Assembly (NCBI GenBank): GCA_041725895.1
Contig: JBGRQA010000037.1
Coordinates: forward strand, 1-54,640
Direction of reading: 5' to 3'
From: JBGRQA01 sp041725895
GTDB taxonomy: Bacteria; Bacteroidota; Bacteroidia; Bacteroidales; Marinifilaceae
Length of the DNA stretch: 54,640 nt
Position 1 is the stretch's first letter; each line of letters begins with the position of its first letter. Below the pieces are notes generated by a model. The model had not been told where the DNA came from and made no database searches. It was given only the letters and a program-made list of their open reading frames with translations. The translations under genes were made by a program, and so were the position numbers. Shown piece after piece: positions 1 through 7,457 of this stretch.

Positions 1-33
1 TGAGGTATCCGCGGTAAATTTCTACCATAAAAA

Positions 34-62
34 AAAGACCGAAACTAGAAGTTCCGGTCTTT
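34..62 (-). terminator. Hairpin terminator, decayed tRNA copy 1
   Basis: Inverted repeat (AAAGACCGAAACT pairing with AGTTCCGGTCTTT). Read on the minus strand it is followed by a T-run (the A-run at about 29-36 on the plus strand). The same hairpin recurs at 213-241 and 421-450, each time just downstream of a tRNA-Leu or tRNA-Leu-like segment on the minus strand, so it is the terminator of a repeated tRNA unit. Confidence 0.7.
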
Positions 63-66
63 GCGG

Positions 67-173
67 TGCGGATGAAGAGATTACTCCTCGTACCTCGTCG
101 AGAACATGTTACAAACCTCCCACATCAAAAGACACTGTGGGGAACAATTGGAATTCATTAATTTCTATCTGCG
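67..173 (-). pseudogene. Degenerate tRNA-Leu-like copy 1
   Basis: On the plus strand it begins with the same TGCGGATGAAG as the 3' end of the intact tRNA-Leu at 455-536 and ends in a weak match to the tRNA 5' end (CTATCTGCG versus CACATCCGCG). About 30 nt beginning TTACTCCTCGTACC is inserted where the T-arm should be, and no anticodon arm can be folded. It is a decayed tandem copy with its own terminator. That it is tRNA-derived is inferred from the shared 3' end, order and terminator. Confidence 0.5.
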
Positions 174-212
174 AAAATCTGAGGTATATGCGGTAAATTT
201 CTACAATAAAAA

Positions 213-241
213 AAAGACCGAAACTAACAGTTCCGGTCTTT
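213..241 (-). terminator. Hairpin terminator, decayed tRNA copy 2
   Basis: Nearly identical to the hairpins at 34-62 and 421-450 (stem AAAGACCGAAACT / AGTTCCGGTCTTT, short loop, T-run on the minus strand). It marks the second unit of the tandem tRNA-Leu array. Confidence 0.7.
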
Positions 242-245
242 GCGG

Positions 246-383
246 TGCGGATGAAGGGATTACTCCTCACTCCGTTCGTCATTAACATGTATACTCCTCG
301 TACCTCGTCGAGAACATGTTACGAACCTCCCACACCCAAAGACACATCTGGGAAAAATTGGAATTCATTAATGTCTATCTGCG
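246..383 (-). pseudogene. Degenerate tRNA-Leu-like copy 2
   Basis: Same layout as copy 1, with an intact tRNA-like 3' end (TGCGGATGAAGGGA). The T-arm insert is doubled: two related segments of about 30 nt follow each other, each starting with ACTCCTC and ending in ACATGT. After the insert, CGAACCTCCCACACCC still resembles the functional CGAACCCCCACGCCC. No functional tRNA is expected. Confidence 0.5.
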
Positions 384-420
384 AAGATCTGAGTAATCCG
401 CGGTAAATTTCTACAATAAA

Positions 421-450
421 AAAAAACCGAAACTAACAGTTCCGGTCTTT
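421..450 (-). terminator. Terminator of tRNA-Leu
   Basis: Third copy of the hairpin (ACCGAAACT pairing with AGTTCCGGT), two bases downstream of the tRNA-Leu 3' end on the minus strand and followed by a long T-run. It is the natural terminator of the intact tRNA gene. Confidence 0.75.
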
Positions 451-454
451 AAGG

Positions 455-536
455 TGCGGATGAAGGGACTCGAACCCCCACGCCCGAAGGCACTAGATCC
501 TAAGTCTAGCGCGGCTACCAATTACGCCACATCCGC
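455..536 (-). tRNA. tRNA-Leu (anticodon UAG)
   Basis: The minus strand folds as a class II tRNA of 82 nt. The acceptor stem is GCGGATG/CATCCGC. The anticodon stem is CTAGA/TCTAG with loop CTTAGGA, giving anticodon TAG. The long variable arm is TGCCTTCGGGCG, and the T-arm contains GGTTCGAGTCC. The genome supplies only CC of the CCA tail after the discriminator A. Long variable arm plus UAG anticodon identifies leucine, decoding CUA/CUN. A TAnnTTTG-like box (CATCTTTG at 562-555) lies upstream. This is the only intact member of a three-unit tandem array. Confidence 0.95.
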
Positions 537-773
537 GTTTCTCTTGATTGCGATGCAAAGATGTGGTATTTTTCTTTGTTCTGCAAACATATTTCAAGAA
601 AAAAAACTCCCGAACACCCCTAAACATGGGCCGGACAAAACTTTTCCCTCTGATCCTGAAAAGAGTAGACTTAGAAAAAAATCTGAATTATTTTTTAACT
701 TTTACAGAAACTTCCTCCTGTTTCATTGATCGATCTACTGAATGTGGCAAATCCAACGAATGAGAGTACTTCT

Positions 774-1127
774 CTACAAACGTTCCATGAGGAAAACCCC
801 AAAGGTATCTTCGTTGTCGTAACTGTGCCCCACCAGCTGATCCTGGGCATTGAGAATTCCCTCCCAGTTGTCCAGGTGGTACTCAATGGGCTCCTCGGCA
901 TCCAATATCTCTACCTTTATAGCTGTCAGTTTAAGATTGGTTCCGTCAAATTCACCAACGACCTCCTGTTCTACCCGAAACGGTTGATCTCCCTCTATGC
1001 GCTCGGTAAACACAACAAATCCTGTAATTTTTTCTCCAGTTTGGGTTAGTTCGGCAAAGCCCTCGTCCTTCCCAAATCCAAAATCTTCCCGAAAGCTCCA
1101 TCGTCCGGTGATATTTTTTTGCGTCAT
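774..1127 (-). CDS. Conserved small protein, lipocalin-like
   Basis: 117 residues, acidic, with no signal peptide or membrane segment. The N-terminus (GRW, then LTQTGEKITGFVVFTERI) and the following alternation of beta-strand-like stretches resemble the small lipocalin-like/META-like beta-barrel proteins common in Bacteroidota. No catalytic motif is visible and I do not assign a function. A good Bacteroidota -7 box lies about 28 nt upstream, supporting expression as a single gene. It lies back to back with the repeat-rich spacer before mnmE. Confidence 0.75.
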   Translation of the reverse strand: MTQKNITGRWSFREDFGFGKDEGFAELTQTGEKITGFVVFTERIEGDQPFRVEQEVVGEFDGTNLKLTAIKVEILDAEEPIEYHLDNWEGILNAQDQLVGHSYDNEDTFGVFLMERL

Positions 1128-1154
1128 AATTTAGTTCCTATTTGTAATTGAGTG

Positions 1155-1162
1155 CAAATGTA
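1155..1162 (-). promoter_or_regulatory. -7 box of the lipocalin-like gene
   Basis: TACATTTG on the minus strand matches the Bacteroidota -7 consensus TAnnTTTG, 28 nt upstream of the ATG at 1127. No clear -33 TTG is present at the usual spacing, so the promoter may be weak. Confidence 0.5.
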
Positions 1163-1296
1163 GAAAATGGTTCTATATGATAAAAGGTGGGATAATGATT
1201 TGTAGTAATAATAGTTAAACTAGATTTGGATTTTCATCGGACCGGGATTGTACATTTTTGGGGGATGGTTTGGAAATGTATTCCCTAGTACTACTC

Positions 1297-1405
1297 TGGG
1301 CTCTTGCCTATTGAACCCTTTCAGGGTTCTTTGGACACTCCTGAATTCTTCCCCCGCATTGCATACGGGGCTACTCAGATTTAATCCCTTCAGGATTGTT
1401 GCTTC
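1297..1405. repeat. Two diverged hairpin motifs (REP-like)
   Basis: Two motifs of the form GGGCT...(C)CCTTTCAGGGTT: one near 1297-1334 (GGGCTCTTGCC, CCCTTTCAGGG) and one near 1369-1401 (CGGGGCTACTC, CCCTTCAGG). They share layout with the motif CGGGGCTGAATTATACAGG-CCCTTCAGGCC in the tandem repeats just downstream. No transposase is nearby. These are probably older copies of the same intergenic repeat. Confidence 0.45.
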
Positions 1406-1455
1406 AGGAAGAATTTATTCGGCTTTTTTTAACTCTTGATAACCAAAACTGGGTA

Positions 1456-2070
1456 AACTATAGAATCATTGTATTATATTTTAATGCCATTGCGACGGGA
1501 ATAACACCTTTGCTCTCCACACCCAACTGCGCCGCCGCAATAAAATTTCACACACAACCCGGGACGTTGCCCCGGGCTGAATTATACAGGCCCTTCAGGC
1601 CTACCCGAAATCCAATAATTGTTATAGTTGCAACACTATCTAGGAACAAATAGATGAACCATTGGATTTCTTAAGAATACGGGACAGAATCATCATTTTG
1701 GATTGAAATGCCTTTGCAACGATAATTGCACCCAACCTCTTCATACCCTACTGCGCCCTCGCAATTAGATTTTACACACAATCCGGGACGTAGCCCGGGG
1801 CTGAAATATACAGGCCCTTCAGGCCTACCCCAAATCCAATAATTGTTATAGTTGCAACACTATCTAGGAACAAATAGATGAATCATTGAATTTCTTAAGA
1901 ATACGGGACAGAATCATTATTTGGGATTAAAATACCTTTGCAACGAAAATTACACCGAACCTCCTCATACCCAATTGCGCCCTCGCGATGAGATTTTACA
2001 TACTACCCACGGCACTGCCCGGGGCTGAATTATACAGGCCCTTCATGCCTATTCCTAAATCCATTAACTG
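1456..2070. repeat. Three ~223-bp tandem intergenic repeats
   Basis: Three head-to-tail units start near 1456, 1679 and 1903. Each holds, in order: a GAATCATT segment, TGC(C/G)CC(T/G)CGC, an AGATTTTACA-type segment, a GC-rich inverted repeat (CCGGGACG...CCCGGG) and a second hairpin (AGGCC-CTTCA-GGCCT). Units 1 and 2 then share about 70 nearly identical bases running through GTTGCAACACTATCTAGG. Unit 3 decays after 2050. There is no open frame. The paired hairpins resemble REP elements mobilised by RAYT/IS200-type transposases, which is an inference because no transposase is in the window. Confidence 0.75.
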
Positions 2071-2320
2071 AAATTGATTGGTTAAGCAAATATAAAAACT
2101 GTTAACGACTGGATAATTATAATAGTAGAAGACCAAAAGTCAATATACTATTAAGAAAAATCATGTAGCAAAGCACCCATAATTATACATATCGTAACTT
2201 TTCTTATTTACCCAAATAAGATTGGCCTCTCCCGCCCTTTTTACCTGTCTTTCTCATCACAACAGATCTCTTCGTGCAAGCTTATGCACTCAATCCATTC
2301 CTCCTCCAATTTTTTATGGT

Positions 2321-2328
2321 TATATTTG
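2321..2328 (+). promoter_or_regulatory. -7 box of mnmE
   Basis: TATATTTG matches the Bacteroidota -7 consensus TAnnTTTG and sits 24 nt upstream of the mnmE ATG at 2353, which implies a very short leader. Confidence 0.55.
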
Positions 2329-2352
2329 CAGCAAAATCAGATTTGAATTGAA

Positions 2353-3750
2353 ATGATCGATCAAGCTACTATATGTGCGATATCTACCGCACCCGGCAAC
2401 GGCGCCATTGCCGTTGTTCGTATGTCGGGCGCTGAGGCCCTGGAAATTTGTGATAAGGTATTCCGCTCTGCGCGCGGGAAAAAACTGGCTGAGCAACGTC
2501 CCAACACCGTCCATTTCGGTACCATTAACGAAGGTGACGAAATTATCGACGAGGTGCTGGTGACCGTTTTCAAGGCTCCCCACTCCTACACAGGAGAGAA
2601 CTCTGTGGAGATTGCCTGCCACGGTGCCCCCTACATTCAGCAACGCATCCTGCAAGTGCTGATGAAGAACGGTGCCCGAATGGCCCAACCCGGCGAATAT
2701 ACCCAACGGGCTTTCCTGAACGGGAAGATGGACCTTTCACAGGCAGAAGCAGTAGCCGATTTGATCGCCTCCAGTTCTGCAGCTGCCCATAAGGTGGCTC
2801 TTCAGCAAATGCGCGGGGGCTTCTCCAATGAGATTGCCAATCTACGGGACCGACTGCTCAACTTTATCTCACTGGTAGAGCTGGAACTTGATTTCAGCGA
2901 GGAGGATGTGGAATTTGCCGACCGGACCCAACTGACCAGCCTGGTGGAAGAAATCCGTAAGCTGATTCAGAAACTGGTGGACTCCTTCCAGCTTGGGAAT
3001 GTGATCAAGAACGGTGTGCCCGTTGCTATCGTAGGAAACACCAATGTGGGGAAATCCACCCTGCTGAATGCCCTGCTACAGGAGGATCGCGCCATTGTAT
3101 CGGACATTGAGGGGACTACCCGCGACGTGATTGAGGACACCATTAACATTGGTGGCATCACCTTCCGCTTTATCGATACGGCGGGAATCCGCACCACTGC
3201 AGACAAGATCGAGACCATGGGGATCGAACGCACCTACAGTAAGATGAGACAGGCCCAGGTGGTACTTCTGCTGGTGGATGCCGATAAGGACATCAACCGA
3301 CTGAACGAATCCATTGCCCAGGTGAATAAGAGTATCGACCGGGAAAATCAGCACCTGACCGTGTGTATCAACAAAATCGACCTGGTAGACGATGCCCAAA
3401 GTGTTGCAGCCAATCTGCAAGGCCTGGAACCGGAAGACAAGCTTCTGTTCATCTCCGCCAAGAAGCAGGAAAACATCGAAACCCTCACCAATGAGCTGCT
3501 GCGGGCCGTAAACCTGAAGCAGCTGAACGAGCAGGATGTAATTGTGACCAACGCCCGCCACTACGAGGCCCTTCAGAACGCCCTGGAGAGCATCCTACGA
3601 GTACTGGACGGACTGCAAACCCAAATCCCAACGGACTTCCTGGCCCAGGACATCCGAGAATGCCTGCACTATCTTGGTGAAATTACAGGAGATATATCAA
3701 CCGATGAGGTACTTGGGAACATCTTCAAGAACTTCTGCATCGGCAAATAG
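2353..3750 (+). CDS. mnmE: tRNA uridine-5-carboxymethylaminomethyl GTPase MnmE
   Basis: 465 residues, the usual length. MnmE acts in the cytoplasm with MnmG to install the (carboxymethyl)aminomethyl group on wobble U34 of several tRNAs. Visible parts: the N-terminal formyl-THF-binding domain (TICAISTAPGNGAIAVVRMSG), a helical domain, and an inserted Ras-like G domain with P-loop GNTNVGKST (about 228), DTAG (about 275) and NKID (about 342). The C-terminal CIGK carries the catalytic cysteine. It is more GC-rich and better conserved than what follows. Its 3' end marks the boundary of an integrative element, and a terminator follows 25 nt downstream. Confidence 0.97.
   Translation: MIDQATICAISTAPGNGAIAVVRMSGAEALEICDKVFRSARGKKLAEQRPNTVHFGTINEGDEIIDEVLVTVFKAPHSYTGENSVEIACHGAPYIQQRILQVLMKNGARMAQPGEYTQRAFLNGKMDLSQAEAVADLIASSSAAAHKVALQQMRGGFSNEIANLRDRLLNFISLVELELDFSEEDVEFADRTQLTSLVEEIRKLIQKLVDSFQLGNVIKNGVPVAIVGNTNVGKSTLLNALLQEDRAIVSDIEGTTRDVIEDTINIGGITFRFIDTAGIRTTADKIETMGIERTYSKMRQAQVVLLLVDADKDINRLNESIAQVNKSIDRENQHLTVCINKIDLVDDAQSVAANLQGLEPEDKLLFISAKKQENIETLTNELLRAVNLKQLNEQDVIVTNARHYEALQNALESILRVLDGLQTQIPTDFLAQDIRECLHYLGEITGDISTDEVLGNIFKNFCIGK
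3733..3750 (+). other. Possible att site at the 3' end of mnmE
   Basis: The last 18 bases of mnmE (TTCTGCATCGGCAAATAG) correspond to the attB of SGI1-type islands, which integrate into the 3' end of mnmE (trmE/thdF) in Proteobacteria. An integrase gene begins 1.1 kb downstream. I did not find a second copy of this 18-mer in the window, so the far junction may be outside it or diverged. Location suggested by context only. Confidence 0.3.
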
Positions 3751-3774
3751 AACATCTTGCCCCATCTTATCAAG

Positions 3775-3806
3775 AACCTGTATTTCGCTGAAATACAGGT
3801 TTTTTT
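3775..3806 (+). terminator. mnmE terminator
   Basis: Perfect 12-bp stem (AACCTGTATTTC / GAAATACAGGTT) with a 3-nt loop, followed by TTTTT. It is a textbook intrinsic terminator 25 nt after the mnmE stop codon. Confidence 0.9.
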
Positions 3807-4006
3807 ATTTCCTATCCTTTCTTGTTTTTTGTATATTGTAGGAAAAGCTTGTTGTCCATTTGTTGCCAATTTCATCTATTTAACAGCACGCCAACAAAAA
3901 AAATCAAAAAAGGGGAGATGATGTTACATCAGGATACATTGGGATACTTACTGATACAATTTGTTACAAACTTACCATATCCTCAAAACCTATTAAAATA
4001 ATTTGT

Positions 4007-4357
4007 ATGAGCAGCAACATGAGGATACCAAAGATCTGTCAGCATTGCGGAACAGAATTCATCGCCAAAACCACAACAACCAAATTTTGCAGCCATAGAT
4101 GTAGTCAAAAAGCATATAAGGTCCGAAAAAGGAAGGAAAAAGTGGAGAGGGTAAAAGTGCTGGACGAGCAAAAAGTACAATTCAATTTAAACCAGGTTGA
4201 AGACAAGCCCTTTTTAAGCATCCAGGAAGCTTGTCAACTGCTTGGAGCCAGTCGTATGACACTATACCGTCAAATAAAAAAGGGAACTTTTAAAGTTGGA
4301 AAATTGGGGCGACGGACCATTATTCAGCGTTCCGAAATCGAAAAAATCTTTTATTGA
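4007..4357 (+). CDS. Zinc-ribbon + HTH protein of mobile element
   Basis: 116 residues in two parts. Residues 8-35 hold a small zinc-ribbon-like knuckle (CQHCGTEFIAK...FCSHRCSQKAY). Residues 60-115 are an excisionase-type winged helix (SIQEACQLLGASRMTLYRQIKKG...GRRTIIQRSEIEKI) of the MerR/HTH_17 superfamily. Such proteins are common beside Bacteroidota integrases, where they act as recombination directionality factors or transcriptional regulators. It lies between mnmE and the integrase, in the same orientation. The ATG at 4007 has a second Met three codons later that could also serve. Confidence 0.8.
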   Translation: MSSNMRIPKICQHCGTEFIAKTTTTKFCSHRCSQKAYKVRKRKEKVERVKVLDEQKVQFNLNQVEDKPFLSIQEACQLLGASRMTLYRQIKKGTFKVGKLGRRTIIQRSEIEKIFY

Positions 4358-4866
4358 GGAAATCAATTTACAAACAATCTTAAGACTCACATCAAACTTA
4401 ATAGCAGCAAGAGATAAAAAAATATTATAAGTTAAATAATGATCTAAATCTATGGAAATCTTTTCATTTACTTGAAGTTTTTATTTGTATTACAATTCCA
4501 TTTTCCTATTTTCGTTGTACTTCATCCCCAAGGGGATACAGATTTATACAGACCCCCACAGATAACTCTCAAAAACGTACTTTATTATTCCTCGAGGAAT
4601 AAACTCTTAATTTAAGTCATTTATACTTTAAAAGCAATTGGTCCTTTAATTAGGATCTACTCCTTTCCATAAGGAAAGATAATTGGAGCTAAAGGAACAA
4701 ACACATATACCCCAATATTACTCCTCCAACAATAATTATAAATGGCTTTTCAACACAGAGAACAACGCTAATTCATCTGAGAATTACCTTTTAAACGCCC
4801 AGCAATATTTATCTACCTGGTATACCAAATGTTACAAATTCTAAAACGATTTAAACAATTATTATC
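4358..4866. other. Intergenic region before the integrase, no gene
   Basis: About 500 AT-rich bases with no credible open frame. It holds an 18-bp perfect palindrome (separate entry) and a CTTTCC-ATAA-GGAAAG hairpin at 4663-4678. Such symmetric sites before an integrase are candidates for excisionase or integrase arm sites, or an operator. I cannot tell which. Confidence 0.4.
4585..4602. promoter_or_regulatory. Perfect 18-bp palindrome upstream of integrase
   Basis: TTATTCCTCGAGGAATAA reads identically on both strands. It has no loop and no T-run, so it looks like a binding site for a dimeric protein rather than a terminator. It sits 265 nt before the integrase start. Confidence 0.4.
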
Positions 4867-5967
4867 ATGAAACTAACTATTCGCGAACGGAAACGAGGAG
4901 AAAAAATACACCTATACATGGATTACTACAACAAAGGGAAACGGAAAAACATTAGCTTGGGGATTTCCCTGATCGCCAACCCGAAAACTAAATTGGAACG
5001 TAGCACCAATAAAAAACTTCGAGAGTTAGCAGAATCTGTGCATGCAAAATACCTATTACGATTTCAGAATGAAGCCCACAACATGCCTGACTTCTCAAAA
5101 ATTAACACAGAATTCATGGTGTACTTCGAGCAGCAAATGGAAAAAAGACTGGAAACAGACAGCCGAAGCAATTACGGCAATTGGTACAGTGCTTTTCAAC
5201 ACCTAAAACGTTACCCCAAGCGGAATGTACGCTTTGCTGATATTGATCCTGCCTGGCTGGAGGAATTAAAATATTATTTAGAGCATTCAGCCAAAGGTCG
5301 AGGTGGCCGTCCCCTTTCAAAAAACACCTGCGTAAGTTACTACAGAAAAGTTGTAGCAACCCTCCGACAGGCAGTTCGAGAAGGAATCATTTATAAGAAC
5401 CCGGTAGACATGGTTGCGGGAATCAGAGAAACAGAACCCCATCGTGAATTCCTCACCCAAAAGGAATTACAAGCAGCCCAAGCCGCCTACTGCGACAATC
5501 CAGTCCTTAAAAGCGCATTCCTTTTCGGCTGCCTGACCGGACTTCGTCACAGTGACATCCTGAAACTCACATGGCAGGAGGTACAGCAATACGGTCCTGA
5601 CAAATACCGCATCCGTTTCAAGCAAAAAAAAACCAAATCACGTGAAACCCTACCGATTCCGAAGGATGCCTACCGACTCATGGGCGAAAGGAGATCGCCT
5701 GCTGAGAAAGTCTTTTTAGGACTCACCTACTCCGACCACAACAACCACATACTCCAGAAATGGATGATCAGGGCTGGCATTGAGCGCCACATTACATTCC
5801 ACGCTTCGAGACATTCATTTGCTGTACTTCAACTTGAATCTGGCACTGATATTTTCACATTAAAGGAGCTACTTGGCCACAAGGACATTAAATCAACTTT
5901 GGTGTACGCAAAAATCATTGATGCAAAAAAAGTTGAGGCCATGAACAAACTTAGCCTTGGAAATTAA
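4867..5967 (+). CDS. Tyrosine recombinase / integrase
   Basis: 366 residues with the layout of Bacteroidota mobile-element integrases: an Arm-type N-terminus (1-65), a SAM-like core-binding domain (75-185) and a catalytic domain. The catalytic set is visible: R227 (CLTGLRHSD), lysines near 255 (KQKKTKS), H312-xx-R315 (FHASRHSF), H338 (LLGHKDI) and nucleophile Y347 (STLVYAKI). It should catalyse integration and excision of the element, probably at the 3' end of mnmE 1.1 kb upstream. It is transcribed in the same direction as the small HTH genes on both sides. It looks intact, although slightly shorter than the roughly 400 residues common in CTn-type integrases. Confidence 0.95.
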   Translation: MKLTIRERKRGEKIHLYMDYYNKGKRKNISLGISLIANPKTKLERSTNKKLRELAESVHAKYLLRFQNEAHNMPDFSKINTEFMVYFEQQMEKRLETDSRSNYGNWYSAFQHLKRYPKRNVRFADIDPAWLEELKYYLEHSAKGRGGRPLSKNTCVSYYRKVVATLRQAVREGIIYKNPVDMVAGIRETEPHREFLTQKELQAAQAAYCDNPVLKSAFLFGCLTGLRHSDILKLTWQEVQQYGPDKYRIRFKQKKTKSRETLPIPKDAYRLMGERRSPAEKVFLGLTYSDHNNHILQKWMIRAGIERHITFHASRHSFAVLQLESGTDIFTLKELLGHKDIKSTLVYAKIIDAKKVEAMNKLSLGN

Positions 5968-6070
5968 AAAATCCGAGTAGAATCGTCTTATAAGATAACC
6001 CAATAAAATATCCTTCCGAAATATACAGAACGTACAGACCATACAGATAAATTCTATTATTTATTAAATT

Positions 6071-6379
6071 ATGAAAAAGCAAAAACTTTTCGCAAAATTA
6101 GAATGCATTGAACAAATGTTGAAGGAGAATAATTTGCTTCAGAAAAAGGTATTAAATTTTACAGAGGCTACAAATTATTTAGATGTTTCTCCCTCCTGTC
6201 TTTACAAGATGACCAGTTCGGGAGCTATTCCTTTTTATAAGCCTAACGGAAAGAAATTGTATTTCAATCGGCAAGAGCTTGATCAATGGCTACTTCGCAA
6301 CAAAGTATCATCTCAGGATGAATTAGAATCCAATACAGAAAACTTACTTTCTAAAAAAAGGAGGAATACGCAATGGTAA
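6071..6379 (+). CDS. Excisionase-family HTH protein
   Basis: 102 residues. After a short N-terminal helix, residues 25-78 form a helix-turn-helix of the excisionase/HTH_17 type (LNFTEATNYLDVSPSCLYKM...IPFYKPNGKKLYFNRQELDQWL). These proteins accompany integrases and replication genes in Bacteroidota mobilisable elements. Its 3' end overlaps the start of the next gene by 7 nt, so the two are translationally coupled. It probably regulates the replication module or assists excision. Confidence 0.85.
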   Translation: MKKQKLFAKLECIEQMLKENNLLQKKVLNFTEATNYLDVSPSCLYKMTSSGAIPFYKPNGKKLYFNRQELDQWLLRNKVSSQDELESNTENLLSKKRRNTQW

Positions 6380-7371
6380 TGGAAGAAAATAAAGGATGGG
6401 TAAGATTTCACAGGAAATTCTACGAGAGCAAAATTGCACATAAACCTCCTCATTACAGGGAAATATTTACATGGCTTTTTGTAAATGCAAACCACAAAGA
6501 AGGAATATCTTCCGGAAGAATCATACAAACAGGACAACTGCATACAACGATGGAAGAAATCCGGAACAGTCTTCTTTGGCATAGAGCTAGAGGAGTAAAA
6601 AAGTATGCAGAATCCGACATAGAAGAAGTACTACACTTTCTACAAGATGCAGGAATGATATCGACAGAACAAACAACCACTGGAAAAATGGTAACAATCT
6701 ACAACTATGCTAAATACCAAAATCCCAACCCAATTACAACGACTGATGGAACCTTGTTAGAACGACAATTTAACGACACCGTAAACAAGAATAAAAAAAT
6801 AAAAGACAATAAGGGGTGGGTTAAATATCACAGAAAATTGTATTCAGAAGAAATAGCACACAAACCGCCACACTTTAGAGAAATCTTTACATGGCTTTTC
6901 GTAAATGCAAACCATAAAAAAGGAAAATCTTCGGGAAGAATCATACAGCCAGGACAATTACACATTACCTACGAAGGAATTGCAAAAGCTCTGCACTGGC
7001 AAACAAGTGAGGGAGAAAAAACATATAAAAAACATCATATAGACAACACATTTCGCTTCCTCCGAAATACAGGAATGATATCAACAGCAAAAACAACCAT
7101 CGGAACAATTGTAACGATTTGCAAATATGAAGAATACCAAGACTTCAACCCGATTAAAACGACAGATGGAACGTTGATAGAACGACAATGCAACGACACC
7201 ATAAACAAGAATAAAAAAATAAAAAGCAATAAAGGGGGAACTAAAGTTCTTAATTCGAAAAAGAAATACAATGCAAATAACTACAGGATTCCTAAGGAGG
7301 ATCTCTTTGGATTTAGTCCTAATGAAATTCTGGATAGAATAAAAGTCGGAGAATACGAGAAGATCAGTTGA
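6373..7371 (+). CDS. Replication-initiator-like protein, duplicated domain
   Basis: 332 residues made of two copies of the same ~138-residue domain. Copy 1 (about 6-143) starts NKGWVRFHRKFYESKIAHKP and copy 2 (about 147-285) starts NKGWVKYHRKLYSEEIAHKP. Both continue through REIFTWLFVNANHK, SGRIIQ(T/P)GQLH, a GMIST turn and (D/N)G-T-L-x-ERQ-x-NDT-x-NKNKKIK. The pattern resembles winged-helix domains of phage/ICE replisome organisers and DnaD-like initiators, where one domain is usual. The C-terminal tail (residues 290-332, with IPKEDLFGFSPNEILDRI) is unique. It lies upstream of a DnaB/RecA-type ATPase, which fits an initiator plus helicase pair. The role is inferred from pattern and context. 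Confidence 0.75.
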   Translation: MVMEENKGWVRFHRKFYESKIAHKPPHYREIFTWLFVNANHKEGISSGRIIQTGQLHTTMEEIRNSLLWHRARGVKKYAESDIEEVLHFLQDAGMISTEQTTTGKMVTIYNYAKYQNPNPITTTDGTLLERQFNDTVNKNKKIKDNKGWVKYHRKLYSEEIAHKPPHFREIFTWLFVNANHKKGKSSGRIIQPGQLHITYEGIAKALHWQTSEGEKTYKKHHIDNTFRFLRNTGMISTAKTTIGTIVTICKYEEYQDFNPIKTTDGTLIERQCNDTINKNKKIKSNKGGTKVLNSKKKYNANNYRIPKEDLFGFSPNEILDRIKVGEYEKIS

Positions 7372-7457
7372 TCGTATACAAAACAATCGTAACGTCTTCC
7401 CGAGCTATATTTTTTGTACTCGGGAAGACTATATTAGTTATCTAAAAAAATATAATA

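Noticed and set aside
454..729. Plus-strand frame of 91 codons over the tRNA
   Set aside because: It runs antisense through the tRNA-Leu and its control region and has no protein-like composition.
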